A DNA stretch of 15,391 bases. Source: JBDSTW01 sp039914705. Its GTDB lineage: Bacteria > Pseudomonadota > Gammaproteobacteria > SURF-13. Of the stretch, positions 1 to 8,002 are shown in pieces. The translations under genes were made by a program, and so were the position numbers. Under the pieces are notes generated by a model that made no database searches, was not told the DNA's origin, and saw nothing but the letters and a program-made list of their open reading frames with translations. The stretch lies in contig JBDSOT010000166.1 of NCBI GenBank assembly GCA_039914705.1, forward strand, positions 1 through 15,391, written 5' to 3'. Position 1 is the first letter of the stretch. Each line of letters begins with the position of its first letter.

Positions 1-2
1 AA

Positions 3-21
3 AACAGTTTATGAGACTGTT
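3..21 (-). terminator. Possible terminator after the pteridine reductase gene
   Basis: AACAGT and ACTGTT form a 6-bp stem with a 7-nt loop, 13 nt past the pteridine reductase stop codon. Read on the minus strand, the stem runs into T residues at the window edge. The edge cuts off the rest of the possible U tract, so only a tentative call is possible. Confidence 0.3.
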
Positions 22-33
22 GTAGATTGAAGG

Positions 34-786
34 CTAACTGTTAACCGTACGTCCGCCGTCCACGGCGATGATTTGCCCGGTGATGTAATCCGCGTCGCGA
101 ATTAAAAATAACACGGTCTTTGCCACCTCTTGCGGCTGTCCCTGACGCTTGAGTACGACGCGTGAGATGATGCGTTGTCGGGTGACATCGTCCATATTTT
201 CCGGCCAGATAATAGCACCCGGTGCCACGGCATTCACGCGTACCTCGGGGCCGAGTTCACGCGCCAGGGCCTTGGTGAGCATGATTAGCCCGGCCTTGGC
301 GGAGCTGTATACGGGATAGGATTTCAGCGGACGGTCGGCATGGATGTCCGCGAGATTAATAATGCAGCCGCGCTGTTTTGCCAACGCGCGCGCGGCGGCC
401 TGCGCAACAAAAAACGGTGCCTTCAGATTGCTGCCCATGAGATCGTCCCATTGCGCCTCGCTAACCGAGCCGATCGGCGTCGGGTAAAAGCTGGAGGCGT
501 TATTAATGACGACATCAAGCCGGCCCCACGCGTTGATGGCTTCATGCACCAGGCCGATAATCTTGGCAGTGTCAAGCAGGTCGGCCTGCACCAGGGTGAC
601 GGAATCCGGCCGCACGGCATTAAGTTTTTCCTGCAAGGCATGCGCGGCCTGTTTGGAATTGCGATAATGAACCACAAGATTCATGCCCTGCGCGTGCAGC
701 GTTTCGGCAATCACCGCCCCCACGCGTTGTGCCCCACCGGTAATCAGCGCCACTTTTCCGGTCAGTGTGTCTGTATTATCCTGCAT
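34..786 (-). CDS. Pteridine reductase, SDR family (PTR1/FolM-like)
   Basis: A 250-residue short-chain dehydrogenase/reductase, probably reducing dihydropterins (and possibly dihydrofolate) with NADPH in the cytoplasm. The cofactor motif TGGAQRVG is at residues 16-23, with an arginine (Arg42) after the second beta strand that fits NADPH binding. NNAS is at 95-98. The catalytic set is Asp147, Tyr160 and Lys164. Ordinary SDRs such as FabG have a serine where this protein has Asp147; the D-x12-Y-x3-K spacing is that of trypanosomatid PTR1 and bacterial FolM. The ATG start has a GGGGA Shine-Dalgarno-like element about 8 nt upstream. It is divergent from the methyltransferase gene with only 66 bp between them, so the promoters must overlap. 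Family assignment is solid; the physiological substrate is inferred. Confidence 0.88.
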   Translation of the reverse strand: MQDNTDTLTGKVALITGGAQRVGAVIAETLHAQGMNLVVHYRNSKQAAHALQEKLNAVRPDSVTLVQADLLDTAKIIGLVHEAINAWGRLDVVINNASSFYPTPIGSVSEAQWDDLMGSNLKAPFFVAQAAARALAKQRGCIINLADIHADRPLKSYPVYSSAKAGLIMLTKALARELGPEVRVNAVAPGAIIWPENMDDVTRQRIISRVVLKRQGQPQEVAKTVLFLIRDADYITGQIIAVDGGRTVNS

Positions 787-852
787 GATAAATTTCCCCT
801 GTGTTAGCCTGCACAGACTAACCTAAAATGCCGTTATGCAAAATCACCGTCT
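787..852. promoter_or_regulatory. Divergent promoter region, pteridine reductase / MidA
   Basis: These 66 bp hold the start signals of two divergent genes. A short inverted repeat, GTTAG at 803-807 and CTAAC at 818-822, sits in the middle and could be an operator or incidental. The MidA start at 853 has no recognisable Shine-Dalgarno sequence, so a leaderless or very short leader transcript is possible. No clear -10/-35 pair was assigned. Confidence 0.35.
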
Positions 853-2058
853 ATGAAACTTAGTCTGGCTGCGCTTGAATTACCCGTCCCTGACGCAATT
901 GCCGCAGCGCACAGCGCGCGGTTGCAGGCTTTGATGCGCAAAGAGATAAGTGCTCATGGCGGACAAATCAACTTCGCGCGCTACATGGAACTCGCACTGT
1001 ACGCGCCCGGACTGGGATATTACAGTGCCGGTGCGCGCAAGATCGGCGTGCACGGCGACTTCATTACCGCCCCGGAAATATCACCTTTATTTGCGCGCTG
1101 CATTGCACGTCAGTGCGCACAGGTTTTGCGCGAACTCAGGTCAGCGGAAATTCTGGAGGTGGGTGCGGGTTCCGGCATCATGGCTTGCGATATTTTGCGC
1201 GAACTCGAGGCGTTGCAGGCCCTCCCTGCGCATTATTTTATTCTCGAACTCAGCGCCGAATTACGCGAGCGTCAGTATGCGACGCTCAATCGGGAAGTGC
1301 CTGAGTTGCTGGAGCGGGTTTCCTGGCTGGATGAGTTGCCGCCAGCCGGATGGCGCGGCGTGATCGTGGCGAATGAATTGCTGGACGCTATGCCGGCGCA
1401 CCGTTTCTGCATGGCAGATCATGGCTTAAGTGAACTGTATGTGGGCTGGCAAGATAATAAATTTACCTGGCGCAGTGGCCCTGTAAGTGACCCGCTGTTG
1501 GAACAGAACATCACGGCTATCACCGCAGAGCTATGCGACTATTACGGCGCGGGGATGCAGCTTGGTTATCAATCCGAGATCAATCTCACGGCCGCAGGCT
1601 GGCTGCACAGCATTGCAAATCTGCTTGAGGCTGGGCTGTTGCTGATTATTGATTACGGTCTTCCGCGCCGCGAGTATTACCACCCGGAGCGAGCCACCGG
1701 CACGCTCATGTGCCATTATCAGCATCGCGCGCACGCCGATCCGCTGGTGTTGGTCGGCCTACAGGATATTACCACGCATATTGATTTCACCGCCCTCGCC
1801 GAGGCGGGGGCCGCAGGCGGCTTATCCGTAGCCGGTTATACGACGCAGGCATCATTCCTGCTCGCCTGCGGCATTGGCGGTATGGCAGAAAATATTGATG
1901 AGGATAATCTTCCCCAGCGCCTGGAGCTTTCCCGGCAGATAAAAACCCTCACCTTGCCGGGCGAGATGGGTGAAGTATTCAAGGTGATTGCGTTCACGCG
2001 AGCTATCGACATGCCGTTATTGGGGTTTAGTTTGCAAGACATGCGTGGCCGACTGTGA
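853..2058 (+). CDS. SAM-dependent methyltransferase, MidA/NDUFAF7 family
   Basis: A 401-residue member of the COG1565 family, whose eukaryotic member NDUFAF7 (MidA) methylates an arginine of the complex I subunit NDUFS2. The bacterial target is not established. The N-terminal signature FARYMELALYAPGLGYYSAG (41-60) followed by GDFITAPEIS (68-77) is typical of the family. Methyltransferase motif I, ILEVGAGSG, is at 100-108 and binds SAM. The C-terminal part contains the conserved LLIIDYG and the GTLMCHYQHRAHADPLV region. There is no signal peptide, so it is cytoplasmic. ATG 853 gives the expected N-terminus but lacks a visible Shine-Dalgarno. A six-codon reading frame begins at 836 and ends over this start (ATGA), which may be chance. 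Full length with no interruption. Confidence 0.9.
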   Translation: MKLSLAALELPVPDAIAAAHSARLQALMRKEISAHGGQINFARYMELALYAPGLGYYSAGARKIGVHGDFITAPEISPLFARCIARQCAQVLRELRSAEILEVGAGSGIMACDILRELEALQALPAHYFILELSAELRERQYATLNREVPELLERVSWLDELPPAGWRGVIVANELLDAMPAHRFCMADHGLSELYVGWQDNKFTWRSGPVSDPLLEQNITAITAELCDYYGAGMQLGYQSEINLTAAGWLHSIANLLEAGLLLIIDYGLPRREYYHPERATGTLMCHYQHRAHADPLVLVGLQDITTHIDFTALAEAGAAGGLSVAGYTTQASFLLACGIGGMAENIDEDNLPQRLELSRQIKTLTLPGEMGEVFKVIAFTRAIDMPLLGFSLQDMRGRL

Positions 2059-2088
2059 GAAGATTCACTACAGTTTTTATGCGCGCCC

Positions 2089-2117
2089 TTGTGCTGGAGC
2101 GCGCTTGTCCTTATGTT
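2089..2117 (+). promoter_or_regulatory. Candidate sigma-70 promoter for the lemA-TPM operon
   Basis: TTGTGC (2089-2094) and TATGTT (2112-2117) are separated by 17 bp, upstream of the LemA start at 2153. The hexamers match the consensus only 3/6 and 4/6, so this is weak. The 94-bp gap after the methyltransferase gene and the GCGCGC repeats at 2081 and 2099 are compatible with a separate transcript. Confidence 0.25.
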
Positions 2118-2152
2118 ACTCAACTTACAGAAACGCTTACCAGGAGAACGCT

Positions 2153-2764
2153 ATGCGCAACGGGTTATTGATTGCTGTGTTATTTCTCACCTCGCTACTC
2201 AGTGGTTGCGGTTACAACACTCTGGTATCGGGCGATGAACAGGTTACGGCGGCCTGGTCGGAGGTAGTTAATCAATACCAACGTCGCGCCGACCTCGTAC
2301 CGAATCTGGTCAATACCGTGAAGGGTTTTGCCGCTCAGGAAAAAGAAGTATTGGCGCAGGTGACCAATGCGCGCGCGCGCGTTGGCTCCATTCAGGCCAC
2401 GCCGGAACTCCTCAACGACGAGCAGGCCTTCGCAAAGTTTCAAGCGGCGCAGGGCGAACTGACGAGCGCCTTGTCGCGTCTGCTGGTTGTCGCAGAGAAT
2501 TATCCGCAATTGCGTTCCAGCGATTTATTCCGTGACCTTCAGGCGCAACTCGAAGGTACCGAGAATCGCATCACCGTGGCGCGTAACCGCTATATCCAAG
2601 CCGTGCAGGGCTACAATGTATCGGTGCGTTCCTTCCCGCAGAATCTAATCGCCATGGTATTCGGTTTCGATGCCAAGCCTAACTTTACCGTGGAAAACGA
2701 ACAGGTCATTGCACGTCCGCCTGCGGTTGATTTCGGCGCGCCTGCCCCCGCATCCGCGAAGTAA
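2153..2764 (+). CDS. lemA: LemA family lipoprotein
   Basis: A 203-residue LemA-family protein: a membrane-tethered helical bundle on the outer face of the inner membrane or in the periplasm. The N-terminus is hydrophobic (residues 4-17) and ends in the lipobox LSGC, so Cys19 is the predicted lipidated residue. The family signature follows: YQRRADLVPNLVNTVKGFA near 39-57, and AENYPQLRSS in the middle. The open frame extends 55 codons upstream, but ATG 2153 is chosen because AGGAGA lies 5 nt before it and it yields the signal peptide. It precedes two TPM-domain genes, a widely conserved arrangement. LemA function is not well defined; a role in envelope maintenance with the TPM proteins is inference. 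The lemA name reflects the family and not a tested role. Confidence 0.92.
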   Translation: MRNGLLIAVLFLTSLLSGCGYNTLVSGDEQVTAAWSEVVNQYQRRADLVPNLVNTVKGFAAQEKEVLAQVTNARARVGSIQATPELLNDEQAFAKFQAAQGELTSALSRLLVVAENYPQLRSSDLFRDLQAQLEGTENRITVARNRYIQAVQGYNVSVRSFPQNLIAMVFGFDAKPNFTVENEQVIARPPAVDFGAPAPASAK

Positions 2765-2780
2765 GACACGCTTGGCACTC

Positions 2781-3641
2781 ATGCGTTATCCGTGGATTAT
2801 TAGCCTGCTGCTAGGTTTTTTACTAGTAGCCACAGTGGGCCATGCCGAGATTGCGGTGCCGCCGCTGACGGCGCGCGTAACCGATCTCACCGGCACACTC
2901 TCCGCGCAGCAAAAGGCCAGTCTCGAACAGACCCTGCAAACCTTCGAGGCGGCAAAGGGCAGCCAGATCGCAGTCCTCATGGTGCCCACCACCGAGCCTG
3001 AAACGGTTGAACAATATGCCCTGCGGGTCGCCGAACAATGGAAGCTGGGGCGCAAGGGCGTGGATGATGGGGTCTTGCTGCTGATCGCGAAAGATGACCG
3101 CGCCATGCGTATCGAGGTCGGTTACGGCCTGGAAGGCGCGCTTAACGATGCAACGGCTAAACGCATCATTGCCGAAATCATCACACCGCATTTTAAGCAA
3201 AACGATTTTTTCACGGGCATTCAGGCCGGCGTGCAGGCCCTGATAAATGTGGCACAGGGCGAAGCTTTACCGGCCCCTGTGGCCCGGGCTTCCAGCAATG
3301 CAGCGAAGAATGACACCTCCATTGGTCAATTATTACCCCTGGCATTTTTATTGGCATTTATTGTTGCTCCAATATTACGCGGCGTGATCGGCCGTTTCCC
3401 CGCGAGTGTGGCGACCGGCGCACTTGCCTCGGGATTGATCTGGTTGTTCATGGGTTCATTATTTTTTGCAGTAGTCATCGGCATACTCGCCTTAATCTTT
3501 AGTTTATTCGGCGGCATGGGTCCGGGTGTTGGTGGAATGGGCAGAGGCGGCTCTTACGGCGGTGGCTTTGGCCGTGGCGGTGGCGGATTTGGTGGCGGTG
3601 GTGGAGGCTTCGGTGGCGGCGGCGCGTCGGGGAGATGGTGA
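2781..3641 (+). CDS. TPM-domain membrane protein with Gly-rich tail (YgcG family)
   Basis: A 286-residue protein with a signal peptide (cleavage likely after HA22), a periplasmic TPM domain (PF04536) over about residues 30-155, a linker, and two hydrophobic stretches near 175-195 and 205-240. A tail of about 40 residues is made almost entirely of glycine with interspersed Phe and Arg. TPM landmarks include VTDLTGTLS near the start and VGYGLEGALNDATAKRII. Known TPM proteins include the plant photosystem II repair factor TLP18.3 and bacterial YgcG; the biochemical role in bacteria is unclear. The start follows the LemA stop by 16 nt and has no clear Shine-Dalgarno, suggesting translational coupling. 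An in-frame TTG at 2772 is an alternative. The frame is open from 2670, but that part overlaps LemA and is not counted. Confidence 0.88.
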   Translation: MRYPWIISLLLGFLLVATVGHAEIAVPPLTARVTDLTGTLSAQQKASLEQTLQTFEAAKGSQIAVLMVPTTEPETVEQYALRVAEQWKLGRKGVDDGVLLLIAKDDRAMRIEVGYGLEGALNDATAKRIIAEIITPHFKQNDFFTGIQAGVQALINVAQGEALPAPVARASSNAAKNDTSIGQLLPLAFLLAFIVAPILRGVIGRFPASVATGALASGLIWLFMGSLFFAVVIGILALIFSLFGGMGPGVGGMGRGGSYGGGFGRGGGGFGGGGGGFGGGGASGRW

Positions 3642-3690
3642 GCGAGATGTGTTATATGCAAATGGCGCAGGTACAGGAACAGGAGTTCGC

Positions 3691-4182
3691 ATGAAGCGCA
3701 TGCTTAGGCATTTATGCAGCGGTCAGTGGCAGGTGCGCCGCCTATTTCCATCCGACGCAATGCAAAATATCGAAGCTGCTATCCGCGCCGCAGAGTCGGC
3801 GCATAACGGCGAGATTCGCTTTGCCGTCGAGGCCGGTCTGGACATTGCGCCCTTGCTGGAAAATCAATCCGCACGCGAACGCGCCCTGGAAATTTTTGCA
3901 CAGCTGCGTGTCTGGGATACCGAATTAAACAACGGTGTATTGATTTATTTACTGCTCGCAGAGCACGACGTCGAGATCATTGCTGATCGTGGTGTGAATG
4001 AGAAAGTAGGTGGCGCTGGCTGGGAGGAAATCTGCCGCGCTATGGAGGCCCAGTTTCGCAGTGGTCATTTTGAAGAGGGCGTAATCACCGGCATCAAGTC
4101 GGTAAGCAGCCATCTCGAACGATATTATCCCAGGCTCGGCACAAGCAATAATGAATTACACGATCAACCGGTAATTCTATAA
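3691..4182 (+). CDS. Second TPM-domain protein, soluble form
   Basis: A 163-residue protein carrying a TPM domain (PF04536; COG3762-like) over roughly residues 20-145, with the recognisable segments AAIRAAESAHNGEIRFAVE and VEIIADRGVNEKVG. It has no signal peptide and no membrane segment, so it is predicted to be cytoplasmic or attached to the inner face of the membrane. This contrasts with the upstream TPM protein. ATG 3691 is preceded by AGGAG with 5-nt spacing. The frame is open much further upstream, but there it reads a low-complexity Ala/Val string that is the out-of-frame shadow of the Gly-rich tail. It is the last gene of the LemA-TPM-TPM operon, 49 nt after the first TPM gene. Molecular function unknown. 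Confidence 0.85.
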   Translation: MKRMLRHLCSGQWQVRRLFPSDAMQNIEAAIRAAESAHNGEIRFAVEAGLDIAPLLENQSARERALEIFAQLRVWDTELNNGVLIYLLLAEHDVEIIADRGVNEKVGGAGWEEICRAMEAQFRSGHFEEGVITGIKSVSSHLERYYPRLGTSNNELHDQPVIL

Positions 4183-4246
4183 TCATAGTTGAGAAACGTA
4201 GCGTCCCCCAATCTACGTAAGCACATCATGCTTCGCCCTCGTTTAT
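4183..4246. other. Convergent intergenic gap with two small hairpins
   Basis: This 64-bp gap lies between the second TPM gene (+) and ettA (-). ACGTAG (4196-4201) pairs with CTACGT (4213-4218), and AAGCA (4219-4223) pairs with TGCTT (4229-4233). Neither is followed by a convincing T tract on either strand. They may end transcription in both directions, but the evidence is thin. Confidence 0.25.
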
Positions 4247-5920
4247 TTACTGAGTCAATTTTTTATATTTAATGCGATGCGGCTGGTCGGCATCGGTGCC
4301 GAGACGGCGGTGGCGATCGGCCTCGTAGTCGGCGTAATTACCTTCGAACCAGGTCACGACTCCATTGTCCTCAAAGGCGAGCATGTGCGTGGCGATGCGG
4401 TCCAGAAACCAGCGATCATGCGAGATGACTACGGCGCAGCCGGGAAAGTCGAGCAGGGCCTCTTCGAGGGCGCGCAGGGTTTCCACGTCGAGATCATTGG
4501 TCGGTTCGTCGAGTAGCAGCACGTTGCCGCCGCTCTTTAATAATTTTGCGAGATGCAGACGATTGCGCTCGCCGCCGGATAAATCCTTGACGAGTTTTTG
4601 CTGATCGGTGCCCTTGAAGTTGAAGCGGCCGACGTAGGCGCGCGAGGGCATCTCGAATTTGCCCACGGTGATGATGTCCTGCCCGTCGGAGATTTCGTCC
4701 CAGACGTTTTTGTTGCCATTGAGCGCGTCGCGCGATTGATCTACATAGGCAAGTTGCACGGTTTCGCCTATACGTAATGTTCCAGAGTCGGGCTTTTCTT
4801 CACCGGTCATCATCCTGAACAATGTAGTTTTACCGGCTCCGTTCGGGCCGATCACGCCGATGATGCCACCGCGCGGCAGATTAAAATTCAAGTTTTCGAT
4901 AAGCAGGCGGTCACCATAAGACTTGCGCAGGTTAGTTGCCTCGATAACAAGTTCACCCAGACGCGGGCCAGCCGGGATGAACAGGTCTTTCATCTCATTA
5001 CGCTTCTGTACCTCCTGCGAGGAGAGTTCATCGAAGGCGGCAAGGCGCGCCTTGCTCTTCACGCGGCGGCCCTTGGGGTTGGAACGCACCCACTCCAGCT
5101 CGGCCTTCATGGCGCGCTGGCGTGCGGATTCCTGTTTCTCTTCGATCTCCAGGCGCGTGCGCTTTTGGTCCAGCCACGAAGAATAATTACCCTCCCACGG
5201 AATGCCGTGCCCGCGGTCGAGTTCTAAAATCCAGCCCGCCACATTATCCAGAAAATAACGGTCGTGCGTAACGCCGACCACTGTGCCGGCATAATCGAGC
5301 AGATAACGCTCCAGCCAGGCGATGGACTCGGCATCCAGATGATTGGTGGGTTCATCGAGCAGTAACATGTCGGGGTTGGATAATAATAGTTGGCATAGCG
5401 CCACGCGACGACGTTCGCCACCGGAAAGCTTTGTGACATCAGCCTCCCACGGCGGCAGGCGCAAGGCGTCAGCGGCGATGTCGAGTTTGCGGTCGAGGTC
5501 CCAGGCACCGGCGGCATCGATTTGATCTTGCAGCTTGCCTTGCTGTTCGAGCAGCGCGTTCATCTCGTCATCTTCCATCGGCTCGCCGAAGCGCATGCTG
5601 ATGTCGTTGAAACGGTCTACTAATGCCTTGGTCTCGCTGATGGCCTCTTCGACATTGCCGCGCACATCCTTGCTGGCATCGAGCTGCGGCTCTTGCGGCA
5701 AATACCCCACGCGGATGCCGGCCTGCGGACGCGCCTCGCCGAGATAATCTTTATCGGTACCCGCCATGATCCGCAGCAAGGTGGATTTGCCCGAGCCGTT
5801 CACGCCGAGCACGCCGATCTTGGCACCGGGGAAAAACGAGAGGGTAATGTCTTTGAGAATTTCGCGCTTGGGCGGCACGACCTTGCTCACGCGGTTCATC
5901 GTATAAATATATTGGGCCAT
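4247..5920 (-). CDS. ettA: Energy-dependent translational throttle protein EttA (ABC-F ATPase)
   Basis: A 557-residue ABC-F protein with two ATPase domains and no membrane segments. Domain 1 has Walker A GVNGSGKST at residues 39-47, signature LSGGERRR and Walker B LLLDEPTNHLD. Domain 2 has Walker A GPNGAGKTT, signature LSGGERNR and LLLDEPTNDLD. The linker between them, rich in charged residues (LEIEEKQESARQRAMKAELE, then WVRSNPKGRRVKSKARLAAF), is the P-site tRNA interaction motif of the family. The C-terminal segment EADRHRRLGTDADQPHR is characteristic of EttA and separates it from Uup and YheS. EttA binds the ribosomal E site and gates entry into the elongation cycle according to the ATP/ADP ratio. 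Its length is close to that of the E. coli protein. The start has only a weak Shine-Dalgarno. It lies 126 bp after the MFS gene. Confidence 0.95.
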   Translation of the reverse strand: MAQYIYTMNRVSKVVPPKREILKDITLSFFPGAKIGVLGVNGSGKSTLLRIMAGTDKDYLGEARPQAGIRVGYLPQEPQLDASKDVRGNVEEAISETKALVDRFNDISMRFGEPMEDDEMNALLEQQGKLQDQIDAAGAWDLDRKLDIAADALRLPPWEADVTKLSGGERRRVALCQLLLSNPDMLLLDEPTNHLDAESIAWLERYLLDYAGTVVGVTHDRYFLDNVAGWILELDRGHGIPWEGNYSSWLDQKRTRLEIEEKQESARQRAMKAELEWVRSNPKGRRVKSKARLAAFDELSSQEVQKRNEMKDLFIPAGPRLGELVIEATNLRKSYGDRLLIENLNFNLPRGGIIGVIGPNGAGKTTLFRMMTGEEKPDSGTLRIGETVQLAYVDQSRDALNGNKNVWDEISDGQDIITVGKFEMPSRAYVGRFNFKGTDQQKLVKDLSGGERNRLHLAKLLKSGGNVLLLDEPTNDLDVETLRALEEALLDFPGCAVVISHDRWFLDRIATHMLAFEDNGVVTWFEGNYADYEADRHRRLGTDADQPHRIKYKKLTQ

Positions 5921-6046
5921 GGTGACTCGAAGGAAGATGGAAAGTGACGAGAGAAAATTACTGCGTTTATCAATGTATAACTTTGTTTGTAGCTTACCTG
6001 ACGGTGCGCAGCTTGCCTAGTCGCGCGGATCGCTTATAAGTAATTA
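5921..6046 (-). promoter_or_regulatory. ettA upstream region
   Basis: These 126 bp separate the MFS stop codon from the ettA start. On the minus strand an AT-rich stretch with TATACA (near 5973-5978) resembles a -10 box, but no matching -35 was found at 16-18 bp. A separate ettA promoter is likely but not located with certainty. No stable hairpin was seen. Confidence 0.25.
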
Positions 6047-7465
6047 TCACTGCTTAACGGAGGGGACTTCCAAACCTTCTTTAGCGGCGACCGGTTTACG
6101 CTGGCCGAGTGCAAACAGACTGAACATCAGGTCGCTGAGCGTGCTGAATTGGCTGACGCGCATCATTAGATTGGCTGGCAGCGGGCGCACAACGCGCACC
6201 TCGCGCAGATAACGTATGAAGATTGCCGCTACGCACATGCGCGCGAGTGTTGAGATCAGAAATACCCAGCCCAATTTATTTGCCAAACTGATGGTGATGC
6301 CAAACAGCGTCGCATCGCTGGAAAAAATCAGGCCGAGATAGCCGCCCAATAAGGCACCGAGAAAGGCCCCTGAACTGCTCAATACGCTATTGATGGCGAC
6401 ATACATCGCGCGTTTGTCTGGCACCACGGCGTCGTACACGAAATTGCTCGCGCTCAGACTGAATCCCGCCCAGCACAGGCCACTTAATAATTGTATGCCG
6501 ATGATGTACCAGTAATTAATTGAGAATAGCCACAAGGCCGGCAGGATGGAGATGATAGCGCCGGTCAAGATTAGAATAATGCGATTGCCGAAGGCATCGC
6601 TGATGCGCCCCCAGGTACCTAATACCAGAAACTGCATGAGCACCGCAGCTGCCATGGTGCCCATGAAATCGAGATAGGAAAATCCCAGCCCGCTCAGCAT
6701 ATAAACGGTAAAAAACGGTGAGGCAATACCCACGGCAAAATTCATCAGGGCAAAAAATAACGCAAAGCGTGCGAAACTGGACTGTCGTATGCGGCGCAGC
6801 AGGTCAGGCAGGGAAGACGAGGGGGCGAGCACCACGCTAACCGGCTGCGCCGGTTCGGTCATGCGGCTGATATGGTAAGCCGACAGGAGCCGCATGACGG
6901 TGGCGAGACTGAAGATAATAGTGAAGCCGAGCCGTGTATGTGCACCTGCCTCGAAGTAATACAAAATACCGCCCGCAATCACGAGGGCAACGAACGAGGC
7001 CAGATTCATAAGCGCGTTACGACCGGCAAAATATCGGCCACGCTTATCCGCAGGGACGAGATCGCCCATCAGGCTGCTCCATGCTGGATTGGAAAATTGC
7101 CCGGCTGTGTAAAACAACACTACGCAGATGAGTAATATCGTGAATGCCTGTGCCGGGAAAAAATAGGGCAGCCAGATCATGGGCAGCCACATCAAGGCTT
7201 GGAAGATCACACCACTCAGGATGATCAGTTTTCGCTTGCCGGTACGTTGACCATACCAGGCAGAGAATAATTGTACGAAAGATCCCAGCAGTAGCGGCAA
7301 TGTTGCAAGCAGGGCAATTTGCGCCGTGGTGGCTTTTAGAAAGAGGGCGTAGGCGGATAAATAAGATTCGCCGCTACCCGACATAACGGAGTAATAAACA
7401 CCGTCACGCACGGAGTGTTGAAGGGAGCGTTCGACCTCCGGATCCTTGGAGTAGGGCTGCGACAT
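6047..7465 (-). CDS. Major facilitator superfamily transporter
   Basis: A 472-residue inner-membrane protein with the hydrophobic pattern of a 12-helix MFS carrier. The MFS loop 2-3 motif appears as the degenerate GQRTGKRKL near residues 72-80, and a related loop, GRISDAFGNRI, follows in the second half, as expected from the duplicated structure. The N-terminal segment SVRDGVYYSVMSGSGESYLS recalls a clade of uncharacterised proteobacterial MFS proteins. The substrate cannot be told from the sequence. It is 60 bp downstream of the GNAT gene on the same strand and could be cotranscribed with DUF2156 and GNAT. No clear Shine-Dalgarno precedes ATG 7465. A drug efflux or lipid/peptide export role is possible but speculative. 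Confidence 0.85.
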   Translation of the reverse strand: MSQPYSKDPEVERSLQHSVRDGVYYSVMSGSGESYLSAYALFLKATTAQIALLATLPLLLGSFVQLFSAWYGQRTGKRKLIILSGVIFQALMWLPMIWLPYFFPAQAFTILLICVVLFYTAGQFSNPAWSSLMGDLVPADKRGRYFAGRNALMNLASFVALVIAGGILYYFEAGAHTRLGFTIIFSLATVMRLLSAYHISRMTEPAQPVSVVLAPSSSLPDLLRRIRQSSFARFALFFALMNFAVGIASPFFTVYMLSGLGFSYLDFMGTMAAAVLMQFLVLGTWGRISDAFGNRIILILTGAIISILPALWLFSINYWYIIGIQLLSGLCWAGFSLSASNFVYDAVVPDKRAMYVAINSVLSSSGAFLGALLGGYLGLIFSSDATLFGITISLANKLGWVFLISTLARMCVAAIFIRYLREVRVVRPLPANLMMRVSQFSTLSDLMFSLFALGQRKPVAAKEGLEVPSVKQ

Positions 7466-7525
7466 GCGAATTGGGCGAAATAGTGTTGTTTGACTGTGAA
7501 TAGGTGAAGTTAACCCAACTGCCGA

Positions 7526-7978
7526 TTAGTTGTCCATGAAAGTTTTATGCATGCACAGCGCCGCGCTGCCATCGTCATAAAAATTTTCTTTGCGCCTTAT
7601 CAGTGTATAGCCCAATCGTTCATACAGAATTAGCGCGGCATTATTATCCGGTCGCAGTTCCAGGCCCATAGAGCTACAGCCCTTATTCCTGGCGGCGGCC
7701 TCGGCGGCCTGTATCAAGTTGCGGGCAATGCCTTGCCGTTGTTGTTGCGGATCGACGACGAGGGAATAGAGGCGGGCGTGCGAGCTGTTGCGCCGGTATA
7801 AAATAATGGCATTGCCGACGATCTGGCCGTGCGCTTCGAATACCAGCACGTCAGAATTTCCATGAGCCAATAAATGGCGAAAGCTGCGCCGCGACAGCCG
7901 GTCGCTGGGGAAGCTGGCCTCAAGTTTCAGTAAGGCATTCAGGTCTTGCGGCAGGGCGTGGCGTACCCTGCCGTTCAT
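7526..7978 (-). CDS. GNAT family N-acetyltransferase (RimI-like)
   Basis: A 150-residue single-domain GNAT protein. The acetyl-CoA pyrophosphate-binding motif Q/R-x-x-G-x-G/A is present as QRQGIA at residues 80-85, following the core strand LYSLVVDP. The C-terminal part contains NNAALILYERLGYTLI, the usual motif B with the conserved Asn and Tyr. Architecture resembles RimI, which acetylates the N-terminus of ribosomal protein S18, but the similarity is not specific enough to name it rimI. It begins 24 bp after DUF2156 on the same strand, so they probably share an mRNA. There is no Shine-Dalgarno near ATG 7978, which suggests translational coupling or a weak site. Acetyl acceptor unknown. Confidence 0.85.
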   Translation of the reverse strand: MNGRVRHALPQDLNALLKLEASFPSDRLSRRSFRHLLAHGNSDVLVFEAHGQIVGNAIILYRRNSSHARLYSLVVDPQQQRQGIARNLIQAAEAAARNKGCSSMGLELRPDNNAALILYERLGYTLIRRKENFYDDGSAALCMHKTFMDN

Positions 7979-8002
7979 AATGACATGCCGGTTATTAAAG
8001 GA

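Noticed and set aside
340..807. 155-codon plus-strand frame antisense to the pteridine reductase
   Set aside because: The opposite strand has a complete SDR with all catalytic residues; the antisense product is low in plausibility.
836..856. Six-codon frame (MQNHRL) ending over the MidA start codon
   Set aside because: No Shine-Dalgarno and very short; the ATGA overlap may be chance, so it is not called as a leader peptide.
3526..3690. N-terminal extension of the second TPM protein, rich in Ala and Val
   Set aside because: It is the out-of-frame reading of the Gly-rich tail of the first TPM gene; a good ribosome site precedes ATG 3691.
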